Of a DNA stretch of 64,000 nt, positions 24,923-36,167 are shown one piece after another; within the stretch, counting starts at the first letter, position 1; every line of letters begins with the position of its first letter. The position numbers and the translations under genes are program-made. A model generated the notes under the pieces. That model was not told the origin of the DNA. It saw only the letters and a program-made list of their open reading frames with translations, and did no database searches. Source of the stretch: Daphnia carinata (Eukaryota > Arthropoda > Branchiopoda > Diplostraca > Daphniidae); NCBI RefSeq assembly GCF_022539665.2, contig NC_081335.1, positions 4,526,001-4,590,000 of the forward strand, in the 5' to 3' direction.

Positions 24923-26118
24923 ATTCAAAACAAACCAAATTTTACCACAACACACACACCCAAACATGATCACACATAACAGGCAAAAATCATCAATGGC
25001 AAACCACACACACACAACCGTGTGTTGATCCGTTTCGTTGCGTTCTTAAAATCTTTTTCTTGACCACACAATTTAAAAAAAAAAATTCCTTTTTTATTTC
25101 CCAAAACACGCGTGTCAGTAATAAGCCATCTGTTGGCGTTCAGCATGTGCAGTGCGTTTTTTATTTTTATATTTTTTTAAAAATAGGAGCGGATTCTCTC
25201 CAATGGTCGGATGGGTTTGGCGTGCCTTTATTTTTGCCCCTTTAATTGTTCCGTCACAGAGACGTAAAATATTTATGGTCTCTGTTTTTAACAAATTTCA
25301 ACCTAGTTTATAATTTGTACCTTTTTTACACACACATACAATCCAAACATACGTTCTCCGTTCACATCAGGGACGTCGAATCCTTTTTTTTTTTTTTTTT
25401 TTTAAATCAACTTACACACGCGTTTAGAGTTCTGATAATTGTCAATCTATTCGTGGCTCAAAACCTCCTCCCAGTTCCCCCGGACCTCACTTTGAAATCC
25501 TCCTTTTATGAATTTAATCCAGCTTCGTTCGTTTTTCCTTTTTTTTCAGGTGCCAAAACAAGTAAAAATAATTAGTATCAAAGAAAAAATTATTTTTTCC
25601 CCCCTCACCTCGGCGATGTTTGTCTTCTACCCCCCCCCAGAAATGTTGATGTACGTGTCAAAATATGATAACCTTACAAATTGTGCACGTGTGTATAATA
25701 TATCGATTTTCTATTCAACCACTAAAAATCAATAGCATTATAGCAGACCTTTTAAATTTTCTTTAATCTACCGAAAAAGGCGAAAAAATTGGATACAGTG
25801 CGACATTGATAAATCTGAGAGGAAAAAAAATTTAAAAAAGAGGAATTAGGTGTGGAGCACGACAAAATGTATCATAATCAAGAAACGATGTGTTTCCGTC
25901 GAAAAAGAGAATCAGCAGTTAATTGCGACCGGTTGTTCGGGCTTTCACAGACAAAGCAGAGCTCCACTTGGAAGAAAATTAAAAAAAAATAAATGAGAAC
26001 ACAAAAGAGTCGGATTCGCACAAGAGGATTTGATGTCGTACTGAGTTGGCTGCATTTGATATGACTGACCAATTATCGCTCTTGCTCTTTCTTGTCTTTT
26101 TCTTTTAGCCCCAAAATA
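24923..26118. other. convergent 3' flanks of Mkp3 and Arl8
   Basis: AT-rich with poly-T tracts; contains the 3' UTRs of the two convergent genes. No other gene is seen. Confidence 0.5.
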
Positions 26119-26885
26119 TTAACGGGTACCGCCCGACTTGGAATGTGTGATCAGCCACTGTAGTGTGATGTCAATGTTGCCCTTTTCCTTGCATGAGATC
26201 GAATAGCAGCAGATCTCTCTATCCTGGATGGCTGACAAATTCCTGAGTAAAGATGTCACGGTTAGTTCCACGTTCACTTTCAGATTACATATACTTTTTT
26301 ATTTCTACTCACATCCTCTCAATAAGTCCATTTTCATCCAGTGCATTTGGTAAGTCTCTTTTGTTGCCCAAAACCAAAACAGGAATGCCTGCCAGCTGGG
26401 GTTTGTCCAGCAAGTGGTGCAACTCGTTTCGGGAAGCCTCAATTTTGTCATGATCAGCTGCATCAACCATATAACTGTAAAAACGAAAAAAATTTGCTGA
26501 AGTCGGCTATACAAACTTTTGCAGTAAATGATTGCTTACACAATAGCATTGACTCCTCTGCAATATCTTTCCCACATTGATCTGAATCGAGGTTGGCCAC
26601 CAATATCCCATAGTTTAATTGTGACATTTCCTTTTGTAATCTTCCTCATGTTGAAACCAACTGTAGGAATCATATCTTCGCTGAATTGTCCCGACTTGCA
26701 AGAGACATGGGATGTTTTAATGTGCTAGAATAACAAGAATGATTCATCGAAGATGAGATTACCGCGATAACGTTGACAAATGTCGTTTTGCCTGAATATT
26801 GCAATCCAACTAAAGTCAGCTCCATTTCTTCCTTCCAAAATAGGCTTTTAAACCAGTCGAGGATTCGATTGACCAAGGCAAACAT
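26119..26885 (-). CDS. Arl8: Arl8 small GTPase
   Basis: Four exons on the minus strand (26885-26763, 26694-26540, 26474-26313, 26242-26119), all in phase; 187 aa against 186 usual for the family. The N-terminal amphipathic helix ([20 protein letters not shown]) is the Arl8 hallmark and takes the place of the myristoylated Gly of other Arfs. P-loop GLQYSGKT (27-34), switch II WDIGGQ (70-75) and NKRD (130-133) are all intact. Arl8 recruits kinesin linkers and HOPS to lysosomes and lysosome-related vesicles, driving their anterograde movement and fusion. It is convergent with Mkp3. Nothing is odd apart from GGTR at the C-terminus. Confidence 0.97.
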
Positions 26886-27132
26886 TTCTAATCCCTGGAA
26901 GGAATTAAATATTTGGCCAAAAACCGGGAGAGACAGATACAGTTATTACTAAAACACAGCAACTAACCAATACTCACTTGGCAAACAGATGATGAGACTT
27001 GACAAATAGGTTGAATGTTAGTTTGCTTTTGATATCGCTCGTTAGATGTCGCTGTTCTTGTTCGCAGAAAGCAGACGAAATTGTTTTGGGAGTCTAGTAT
27101 TATGGCAATCCGTTTTACCCAAAATAGAAAAT

Positions 27133-27638
27133 ATTGGCCTTTTTTTCTGTTTTACTGCTATCGCCATCTAACGGTGACGTTTCTGGTTAATTCTCTGAGA
27201 CAAAATTTTATGCCCGACAATAGCACGGCCTTCTGTTTTATTTTGTTTAATTAAAAAAATATAAGACCAGTTAAAAAATAAACCTTATATTCGTGATAAG
27301 CATTCCATTCTGCATCGATATCATGTATTTTAAGCCAAATTTGAAATTTGGCCAAAAATGAAAAAGTAAGAAGGCTATAGCCTTCTCACTTTTCAAATTT
27401 TCTTCAAATCCTAGATTTCATTAAAAATACATTATTCGGATTCGAAATTGATCACTGATCACGAAAATGGGGTGTATTTTTTTATATGAGGCTTCTACTT
27501 TTTGAATTAACCGTAAAAAACAGAAAGTCGGGCTTATTTAGTCGGGCTTAAAATATTTTTCGATCAGTGTATGTAGAGAATTAACTAGAAATATGACCGT
27601 TAGATGGCGATAGCAATAAAACAGAAAAAAAGGCCAAT
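27133..27638. mobile_element. MITE-like element with ~70-bp terminal inverted repeats
   Basis: Bases 27133-27200 and 27571-27638 are inverted copies. The outer 43 bp differ at one position and the inner part is more diverged. The ~370-bp interior is AT-rich with no reading frame. The left end contains TGTTTTACTGCTATCGCCAT and the right end its complement. The motif ATGGCAATCCG lies just outside both ends (27104, 27648). No transposase is present, so a non-autonomous element is likely. Confidence 0.55.
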
Positions 27639-27868
27639 GTTTTTTTTATGGCAATCCGTATATGGCAATCCGTTTTACATAAAAAAAAAAAAAAAATGGC
27701 GGAAAAAAAATAAAAAATCGCACTTTTTTCTTTTTTTCCGACACGTAGCCATCTACCGCTCAGACTCATTATTACTGGCGTAGGCAATTGCAGTCCATTG
27801 GATGCCATTCGCAGTTAGTTCAGTAGCGTGGATGGAGAATAACGCGTGGCTGGAGGAACAATTGAAAA

Positions 27869-28473
27869 ATGGATAAGATAATACAACAAAAGGATGGTAA
27901 GTATAAACATTATTATATTTGTTTTGAATTATTAATTATTGTTCATTAGATCACATTATGGACCTGCAGGCTCAATTATTGCAACAGCACAAAATATTAG
28001 ATAACAGCAAAGCTAAGGATGGTAAGGCCTAATACATAATGATTCTATTTATTTGCTTTTCTTCATTTGTGTTTTGTAGCTCAAAGTTTGAGTCTACAAG
28101 CTCAGCTAGGGGAAAAGAACAAATTGGAACGGAACAGTTTCCAAACAGTGAAGGAGGTTTTTCCAAACTCAAACCTAACTGAACATTAGGATGAATTGGC
28201 ATTAGGCGAACACAGTCAGGTACCTAAACTTTTCAAATAAGAATTCAAAATAAGTATAGAATTTTAACAAACAATTATTTATTGTTTAGTTATTCAGTCT
28301 ACCACCTGACAGTGTGTTAAATTTAAATTCTGTTAGTGCTGCACAAAAAGAATCATTAGTAATAAGCCCATGCAGTGAAGGAAGTGAACAATTGTGGGAC
28401 CGTATTTGGGCCGAAAATGGGTGTGGTACGGAAACCAAGATATGGCACAAGTTCAACATGAAACATGGATTAG
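27869..28473 (+). pseudogene. coiled-coil-like gene, left foldback arm, with in-frame amber codon
   Basis: Four exons with correct phases: 27869-27896, 27950-28021, 28080-28219 and 28290-28473. The N-terminus (MDKIIQQKD, then HIMDLQAQLLQQHKILD) looks like a short coiled coil. Codon 70 is TAG (28187-28189). The frame continues open past it, across the next splice junction, for ~70 more codons containing LWDRIWAENGCGTETKIWHK. Further exon-like frames lie at 28537-28860. Translation would stop at 69 aa unless the amber codon is read through. I do not recognise the family; the downstream part vaguely recalls zinc-finger segments of DNA transposons. Confidence 0.45.
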
Positions 28474-29339
28474 GTACTTTTCGGTTTTATGTCTATTGAA
28501 AAAGTATTTTTAATGCTATTATTTTGCATTCACAGAATTTAATGGGGGATCAAATCAAGTCTGGAAGTGTTACAGGATGGAAGAGTCAGCCTACAGATGA
28601 AAAAACACTGAGAGTGCATTACCATTAAGGTATGAGGTAAAGTAATAGAGTATGCACATTGTCTAATGAGAAGTACCATCTTGTGTTAATAAATCCAGTA
28701 CAACAGCAATCCTTTATAGTTCTGTCACAGCTAGAAACCTCAAATAATTCTGCTTCTCTGTCTAAAGAACAACTTGTCCTTTACGTTCAGAGTGTTGGGG
28801 AAACTGGGTACTTAAATGGCCCTAAAGATGTTTTAATTTTGCTGCCATTGCAGAGATGAACATCATACATGGACTCTTTAGGTATGAAAGGATTTTTCTT
28901 CAAGTAATTTTGAATTTATGACGAAGAATTTCTCCTCCTTTTTGCCAACCAGGTCTAATCTACCAAAAAAAAATTTATCCAATAGGAAAGGATTTTCATG
29001 TACTGGGAACACAACTATCAACAATGCAACATTGTACAGGTGCTAGTTTATCATTCAAGAGCCTTATACAATGATGTTAATCTGCAATTTGTATGTCCTT
29101 CCCCAAGCTTCCACCAGAAGTTGAATCTATGAGTCATGTAAGTTACATGATCAACAGTTGATATGTTTAACGGTGTTGTTTTTCTTTTCTCAATATAGGT
29201 TAATAGTAACATTGGATCTGAAAAAATTCTTGGTTGGGGCAAGACACTGAATAAATTGTATTGATTGGATGGATGACATGACATTTCTATACTTAATTCG
29301 GATTCCCCAGACGGTATTTGATATTAAAAAAATTGAAGT

Positions 29340-29760
29340 GCATATCTGGGCTCCCTTCTTTTCTGAAGCCCCGTTTCCCCTTGACTCGTAATAAGCCCGT
29401 AGGGGGTCATGCCCCTACTGTACGGTATATATAAAAACAACATATACCGAGGTTTGGAGGGCTCTGGCCGGAAAGGGGACGTGGGGTGCCGCTTAGTCCG
29501 ATGATGTGTTCACGGAGGGCGATGTGGCTACCCACAAATCCGAACTAAAGGTTAATCGCTCCTGTAAAAATGTTCCAAATCTTCAGCTCTTCTTCCGGCT
29601 TCTCTTAGCCAATCACCGGGTAATCTCCCCGGTGGGTCAACAAGGCAGTGTCTCCCCCTGCCTGGGTTGACGGCAACTTTTGAAAGGGCTATTGTGCCTT
29701 TTTAAAGTTGCAAAAATAATTGTAATGTGCAGAGAATTGTCAATAAATTTTTTTTTATAA
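29340..29760 (+). ncRNA. hairpin-rich GC-rich domain, left arm
   Basis: Successive perfect stems can be drawn: GTAGGGG/CCCCTAC (29399-29405 with 29412-29418), GGTATAT/ATATACC (29424-29430 with 29442-29448), TTAGT/ACTAA (29493-29497 with 29544-29548) enclosing GTGG/CCAC, CACCGGG/CCCGGTG (29614-29620 with 29628-29634), AGGCAG/CTGCCT (29643-29648 with 29658-29663) and GTTG/CAAC (29666-29677). It is GC-rich within AT-rich surroundings and repeated in the right arm. It could be a structured RNA or the folded end of a mobile element. Confidence 0.4.
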
Positions 29761-29979
29761 AATTTTTTTGCAAAATTTGTTTCCTTCATTGTCTGTGTTC
29801 ACACGTTACATTTATCAACTTTTTTTTTTATTCAGCTTGAGCAATTCAATTTTCTGCTCTAACATTGAGCCACGAGATATATCTAAAGTTTTTATTATCG
29901 CATATCATACGTTATCGTCTAGGATGTTTATGCAGTCTTTCACAACTATATGTTTATCTTTGTATTGCTTTTATAATGT

Positions 29980-30045
29980 CCATAGCTCTGTGGTAGAGCA
30001 TTCAGCTGCGATAACTGTTACCCTGGGTTCAAACCTTACTAGATG
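29980..30045 (+). pseudogene. tRNA-like sequence 1 in foldback loop
   Basis: Box-A-like TAGCTCTGTGGTAGAGCA with a GCTC/GAGC D-stem and box-B GGTTCAAACC. Acceptor and anticodon stems are poor, so it is a tRNA pseudogene or SINE head rather than a working tRNA. Confidence 0.5.
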
Positions 30046-30162
30046 TATAAAAATCTACATCTAAGTGGAGAAAATAATATTGCAGTATTGCATTTCAGTT
30101 TTATTCAAAGTGTAAATGCAAGTCCGCAAGTGACTAGAAAAAAGCCAACTTGACATCATAAG

Positions 30163-30234
30163 ATTCATGGCTCATTGGTAAAGCATCGGCGCGGAATGCC
30201 GAACATCTAGGGTTCGATCCCTAGATAATAATTG
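30163..30234 (+). pseudogene. tRNA-like sequence 2 in foldback loop
   Basis: Box-A-like TGGCTCATTGGTAAAGC, a perfect 5-bp anticodon stem TCGGC/GCCGA (30186-30190 with 30198-30202) and box-B GGTTCGATCC. The T arm is an extended 8-bp palindromic stem with a 6-base loop, and no acceptor stem forms. Probably tRNA-derived, such as a SINE head. Confidence 0.5.
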
Positions 30235-30389
30235 AATGCTTACAGATAAACTATGCTTACAGGAAACAATGCTTACCATTAAACGTGGCATAAACAGTAA
30301 AGGAGAATTGAGAAAGCTAAATAAAAAAAAGATGATAAATGTAATGTGTGAAAACAGACAGTGAAAGAAACAAAAATTGCAAAAAAATT

Positions 30390-30812
30390 TTATAAAAAAA
30401 AATTTATTGACAATTCTCTGCACATTACAATTATTTTTGCAACTTTAAAAAGGCACAATAGCCCTTTCAAAAGTTGCCGTCAACCCAGGCAGGGGGAGAC
30501 ACTGCCTTGTTGACCCACCGGGGAGATTACCCGGTGATTGGCTAAGAGAAGCCGGAAGAAGAGCCGAAGATATGGAACATTTTTACTGGAGCGATTAACC
30601 TTTAGTTCGGATTTGTGGGTAACCACGTCGCCCTCCGTGAACACATCATCGGACTAAGCGGCACCCCACGTCCCCTTTCCGGCCAGAGCCCTCCAAACCT
30701 CGGTATATGTTGTTTTTATATATACCGTACAGTAGGGGCATGACCCCCTACGGGCTTATTACGAGTCAAGGGGAAACGGGGCTTCAGAAAAGAAGGGAGC
30801 CCAGATATGCAC
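30390..30812 (-). ncRNA. hairpin-rich GC-rich domain, right arm copy
   Basis: Inverted copy of the left-arm domain with a few base changes (for example GTGGTTACCC for GTGGCTACCC). The stems listed for the left arm are preserved. Confidence 0.4.
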
Positions 30813-31677
30813 TTCAATTTTTTTAATATCAAATACCGTCTGGGGAATCCGAATTAAGTATAGAAATGTCATGTCATCCATCCAATCAATACAATTTATT
30901 CAGTGTCTTGCCCCAACCAAGAATTTTTTTCAGATCCAATGTTACTATTAACCTATATTGAGAAAAGAAAAACAACACCGTTAAACATATCAACTGTTGA
31001 TCATGTAACTTACATGACTCATAGATTCAACTTCTGGTGGAAGCTTGGGGAAGGACATACAAATTGCAGATTAACATCATTGTATAAGGCTCTTGAATGA
31101 TAAACTAGCACCTGTACAATGTTGCATTGTTGATAGTTGTGTTCCCAGTACATGAAAATCCTTTCCTATTGGATAAATTTTTTTTTGGTAGATTAGACCT
31201 GGTTGGCAAAAAGGAGGAGAAATTCTTCGTCATAAATTCAAAATTACTTGAAGAAAAATCCTTTCATACCTAAAGAGTCCATGTATGATGTTCATCTCTG
31301 CAATGGCAGCAAAATTAAAACATCTTTAGGGCCATTTAAGTACCCAGTTTCCCCAACACTCTGAACGTAAAGGACAAGTTGTTCTTTAGACAGAGAAGCA
31401 GAATTATTTGAGGTTTCTAGCTGTGACAGAACTATAAAGGATTGCTGTTGTACTGGATTTATTAACACAAGATGGTACTTCTCATTAGACAATGTGCATA
31501 CTCTATTACTTTACCTCATACCTTAATGGTAATGCACTCTCAGTGTTTTTTCATCTGTAGGCTGACTCTTCCATCCTGTAACACTTCCAGACTTGATTTG
31601 ATCCCCCATTAAATTCTGTGAATGCAAAATAATAGCATTAAAAATACTTTTTCAATAGACATAAAACCGAAAAGTAC

Positions 31678-32283
31678 CTAATCCATGTTTCATGTTGAAC
31701 TTGTGCCATATCTTGGTTTCCGTACCACACCCATTTTCGGCCCAAATACGGTCCCACAATTGTTCACTTCCTTCACTGCATGGGCTTATTACTAATGATT
31801 CTTTTTGTGCAGCACTAACAGAATTTAAATTTAACACACTGTCAGGTGGTAGACTGAATAACTAAACAATAAATAATTGTTTGTTAAAATTCTATACTTA
31901 TTTTGAATTCTTATTTGAAAAGTTTAGGTACCTGACTGTGTTCGCCTAATGCCAATTCATCCTAATGTTCAGTTAGGTTTGAGTTTGGAAAAACCTCCTT
32001 CACTGTTTGGAAACTGTTCCGTTCCAATTTGTTCTTTTCCCCTAGCTGAGCTTGTAGACTCAAACTTTGAGCTACAAAACACAAATGAATAAAAGCAAAT
32101 AAATAGAATCACTACGTATTAGGCCTTACCATCCTTAGCTTTGCTGTTATCTAATATTTTGTGTTGTTCCAATAATTGCGCCTGCAGCTTCATAATTTGA
32201 TCTAATAAACAATAATTAATAATTGAAAACCAAATATAATAATGTTTATACTTACCATCCTTTTGTTGTATTATCTTACCCAT
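31678..32283 (-). pseudogene. coiled-coil-like gene, right foldback arm, with the same amber codon
   Basis: Inverted copy of the left-arm gene. It starts MGKIIQQKD and continues QIMKLQAQLLEQHKILD, a more regular heptad pattern than the left arm. All splice sites and phases are kept and the same TAG lies at 31962-31964. The arms differ by a 1-nt length change just after this part, so their later frames diverge. Confidence 0.45.
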
Positions 32284-32499
32284 TTTTCAATTGTTCCTCC
32301 AGCCACGCGATATTCTCTCCATCCACGCTACTGAACTAACTGCGAATGGCATCCAATGGACTGAAATTGCCTACGCCAGTAATAACGAGTCTGAGCGGTA
32401 GATGGCTACGTGTCGGAAAAAAAGAAAAAAGTGCGATTTTTTTCCGACATTTTTTTTTTCTGTAAAATGGATTGTCATATACGATTGTGTGTATAGCAA

Positions 32500-33239
32500 T
32501 CCGTTTTACCCCCCCCCCCCCAAAAGAAAACATTCATATTTTTATTCTTAATTTAAGATTAAAATATAAAATTTATTAATATTTTAATAGTATTACTAAT
32601 AAATAAAACATTAATAATCTATTGAGAATTGCACTCAGGGTAACCTGAATCATAGACTCGCGCTCTTCCATTGAGGCTCAATGGAAATAAAAAATAAATA
32701 TCGTAGCTCAATGATTGAGCTACGATATTTATCTCATCCTTGAACAGATAAACAAAATATGCTAGACTAGAAAAACATCCAAGGCAAGATAACCATATCA
32801 TAGATACAAGGGAAAATAAAAAAAGGTTACACGTAATTCATGGCTCAATGTAAGAGCATTGGCAGTGCATGCAAAGGGCCTAAGGATCGGTTCCCCCCAG
32901 AGCCCAGTGGGTGAGACTAATAGAGCGTAAATAACAAGAAGATAGAAACATTAAAAACTTTCTAAGTAGGAAAAACTATAAACGTGAAGTATAAAAGCAA
33001 TTTACAAGAATGTTGGTAAGTGTAAATCAGAATAGTGTCAAGTTTTAACACCATGTCAACAATAAGACAAATTTTGCAAACAAATTGTAAAAAAAAATTT
33101 ACTGACAATTATCAATACAATTCCTTAACAAAGCCAGTTTTTGAAGTAAATATAAAAAAACAATGGAAAAAGTTATCGCGTTGACAACAGTACATCAGTT
33201 TGACAAAAAATAAAGCTCGAGCACATCGCTTTTTTATGT
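32500..33239. other. AT-rich region between foldback and tandem array
   Basis: No coding frame recognised. Contains two further tRNA-like sequences, ~32628-32700 (minus strand, D-stem-like GAGC...GCTC) and ~32838-32900 (plus strand, GGCTCAATGTAAGAGC with a box-B-like GGATCGGTTCC). Neither folds as a complete cloverleaf. Confidence 0.4.
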
Positions 33240-33321
33240 AACCTTTCAATATAAAATAATTTTGAATATGAGTTTAGTTTATAGTAGCGCAGTTTCCCGT
33301 GCACAAATGTTTTTCCAGTTC

Positions 33322-34656
33322 TCAGTCAATAAGTGTTACAAGAGCTTTTCTACAGTCACGAGACGTATGATCCTAAAAACATGCGTTATTTTAATATTTT
33401 TCATAGTACAATACGAAAAGAGCAATACAGAAACATCAGCTTGAAGATCTGTGCCGAATTTATTTTCGTACTCTCTTTTAATGTTGCCCAGATCAACATC
33501 GCAGCGGCTGACGATCAGACGAATAAGGTGGTGGCTAAAAGAACCAATTGGTGATTACTTTCAGTTAAAGAAAACTAAAAAAAATCTACGTTAGATCAAG
33601 TTAGCTTTACTCGCTGGTGCCTAATCATTTTAGAGCATTGTATAAACGCTCAGCGAGGTCTCCCGGTCGATTTTGGAGACGCTCCACAGTTGGCATTAAA
33701 ATTTTGAAATGAGACAAGTGAGACATTGAGGAAGTTTAAGCTTGAATTCTTACATAGTTCTAAGATACCCCATCGAGCGTTGGTGGAAGATTCGCTTGTC
33801 ACGGCATTTTCCAAAGAGAGGCCATGCATAGTCTCATATTCGGCAATAGTTTGACGTAATTGACCCCAGCCAAGGATTGTTAGAATGGAATAGAAAACTT
33901 TTTCATCAGTTTCTAGTTTGGTCGCTCCTGAATATTTTAAAATACGTGATACATTAAAATGTCAATAATATCACTGTAGTAAATAAATATAAAACACACA
34001 GCTGCATAAGCTAATAGTAGGAGTCATCATAAGTTTTAGTATACCGGCTTCAAACAAATGCAGGCGTCGGTTTAGCTTGCGCCACACAGGCCATCTGCGT
34101 CTCGTCTCCTTGAACCTAAGATCATATTTTAAAAAAGAAGTTAATCTTTGTTCTGTTGTAGGAAAGGAAGTTAAGCAAAGGGTTCGTTTGGTACTCGTGT
34201 ACCTGAACAGGTGAAAGAAGCAACGCGTCGAAGTCTCCAAAAGTATCTCGTTTGATATCGTCTTGCGCGGGATGACCGTATACTAAAAAATTTAAATTTT
34301 TATTAAGAAAACGAACTATTAAAAACTAGAAAATTTACGTCGTTGGTATATAGCGCTCATTTCGAGTGTCTCCTGATTAGTTCCGTTGCCGAGACAACCA
34401 TTCTCCCTTCGCTAGTTCCTACTCCAATCACTGCTTTATACATTTCCCGATTTTTTCGATGGCAAAAAAATGGTCGTGAAGGCTTCTTCGTCAGTGTCTA
34501 AGTCAGTTGTTGCTTTATGAAGGGCATCGGCGACGGATTCGGCATCAAACATTGCAATACGTTGTACGGTAGGAAGATTCTAAGTACAAATGGCACTATA
34601 AGTTACATTTAGCTTATCTGACATGTAAACTCAATTTCGGAAAGTACCGGTTTCAT
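33322..34656 (-). pseudogene. annexin pseudogene, copy A
   Basis: Exon 1 ATG-AAA-CCG (34656-34648) splices to LPTVQ...FDAESVADALHKATTDL, a typical annexin repeat-1 start. Parts of repeat 2 (NQETLEMSAIYQR, DTFGDFDALLLSPVQ), repeat 3 (ATKLETDEKVFYSIL, QLRQTIAEYE) and repeat 4 (NRPGDLAERLYNALK, LIRLIVSRCDVDLGNIKREY, ending RDCRKALVTLID-stop) follow in order. Annexins are Ca2+-dependent phospholipid-binding proteins of four ~70-residue repeats. Here the second half of repeat 1 and the start of repeat 2 are missing, and the reading frame breaks in repeat 2 and again in the repeat 2-3 linker; all copies share these lesions. Copy A alone has a TGA in repeat 4 (ALK-stop-LGTSE) where B and C have CGA. 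Confidence 0.75.
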
Positions 34657-36167
34657 TTTGTTGGAGTGGCCCAGAGAGTCGTATAAATGGTGTAGTTACT
34701 TCAGCGCGACCGTGACAGCAGAACGAGCCACTGGATAAAATGCAACGCAATTAATTACATCATGTATAGATGGTATGCAAACATGACATCGAAATTTTAT
34801 ATTATGCATGTTTATCGAACGCCAATTAGTTCTAGTAAAAAAAAAACTTAACTATTGTATTCTACTAATTAAATGGGCTTATGCTTCTCGGCAAATTGTG
34901 TACGATTCCGCAAATGCTCACAAAACTTTTAGAGAACATACGAATTATCTCAACTAACGTAGAGAAAATCGAGTCTTAACGGTTAGACAATTGGTTTGAC
35001 TCGACAGTCGAGAAATGACGAAAGAGTTCAATCGAAAAGCAAAGATAATGCTTTGTAGGATAGGGTTATTGGCACTTTCTCATGGCAAATGCAAGGCGCC
35101 ATAACGTCTCTACCTGTTGCTTACTTGTTCATTTTCAACACATTTAATTCACCAAACAGATAAACATGGAACTAGAATCAAATTTTAATGGCGATGAAAA
35201 TGAACTTAAACTATATACATTTAGATTCACCAAACAACTACAGAATATAACTAGAATCAAATTTGAATGGAGATTGAAATGAACTTGAAGTATACTCACG
35301 AGAGCCACTGTTTGGGGAACAATGTAACGTTTCAGGCAACCGACTGATGACGAAGTGTTAACTAGCAGCGATAGTAAACTTTCTACCGTCATGCTCAACT
35401 GCATCCGCGTTCAGGAAACGGGAAAAATGACCGGTCACGGCTGGAAGCAAATGATGGAAAAACGGCCATAATTTACGTCAGAGGCGTTCTGCAGCCTCTT
35501 TTCTTCGTAAAAACCATAACCTCGAGGTAGAAAAGGAGGTCTTTTATGTTGTCTTGCATACAATGTAATGACAATCAAGTATGTGTTATATCTTTACACT
35601 TTGCCTGTTTACCTGTTTAAAAAAACGTATTGAATGTTTTCCTATGGATGGGAAGCAAGTTTTGCATTACTATTACCTAAAGACAAAATGATGAATTAAC
35701 AATCAACTAATAAAAGATTTTTATAGAAGAAAACCTCATGAAGTGCCTAACTTTAATGTCCAAAAATAGCTTTTCCAACAGGGCTACTTTTCGTTCCTGT
35801 CCTGGATGAATGTTAGGATCAATAAAAGTGAGGAAAATGGAGAAATTGATTAACCACAAGACAGGAAAAATTGAAGAAGTTTAAAGCTAAATTTACTTAC
35901 CTTGCACAATGCTCAATTTTCATGGATGTCCTTTAGAAGGTGGTAAAAAAGCATAACATGTGAATGATTCAGTGAAAGAAAAACATTCTACGAAAATAAA
36001 GACAATTGAAAGCCTGCCACACTTACTTCAAAGTAAGTGATTTTGTCGAACTACCACAATGGTCATTTACCTATGAGATGCAGGATAAAAAACCTCCAGG
36101 AGTCCAAGTCACATTGAGCTGCTTTTCACTAGCTTTTATAGCTAGAGCTAGCAGGGACGATCTACAA
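34657..36167. other. cassette A, non-coding or unrecognised
   Basis: A possible minus-strand exon (35404-35300, MTVESLLSLLVNTSSSVGCL, followed by donor GTGAGT) has no partner exons I can identify. From ~35830 the sequence is paralogous to 37385 onward. The right edge is the point where copies B and C continue into the DnaJ segment. Confidence 0.4.

Larger units (their letters stand above)
27657..32494. mobile_element. 4.8-kb foldback: 2.2-kb inverted arms around a ~450-bp loop
   Basis: Left arm ~27657-29850 and right arm ~30301-32494 are inverted copies; matching positions sum to ~60151. Long stretches (28300-29740) are nearly identical, while the outer ends differ at several bases (for example MDKIIQQKD against MGKIIQQKD). 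That makes a simple assembly fold-over unlikely. Each arm carries a spliced gene-like frame running inward and a hairpin-rich segment near the loop. Long arms with a short loop recall foldback or Mutator-like elements, but no transposase domain is recognisable. Target-site duplications cannot be fixed because the outer ends merge into repeats of ATGGCAATCCG. Confidence 0.65.
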
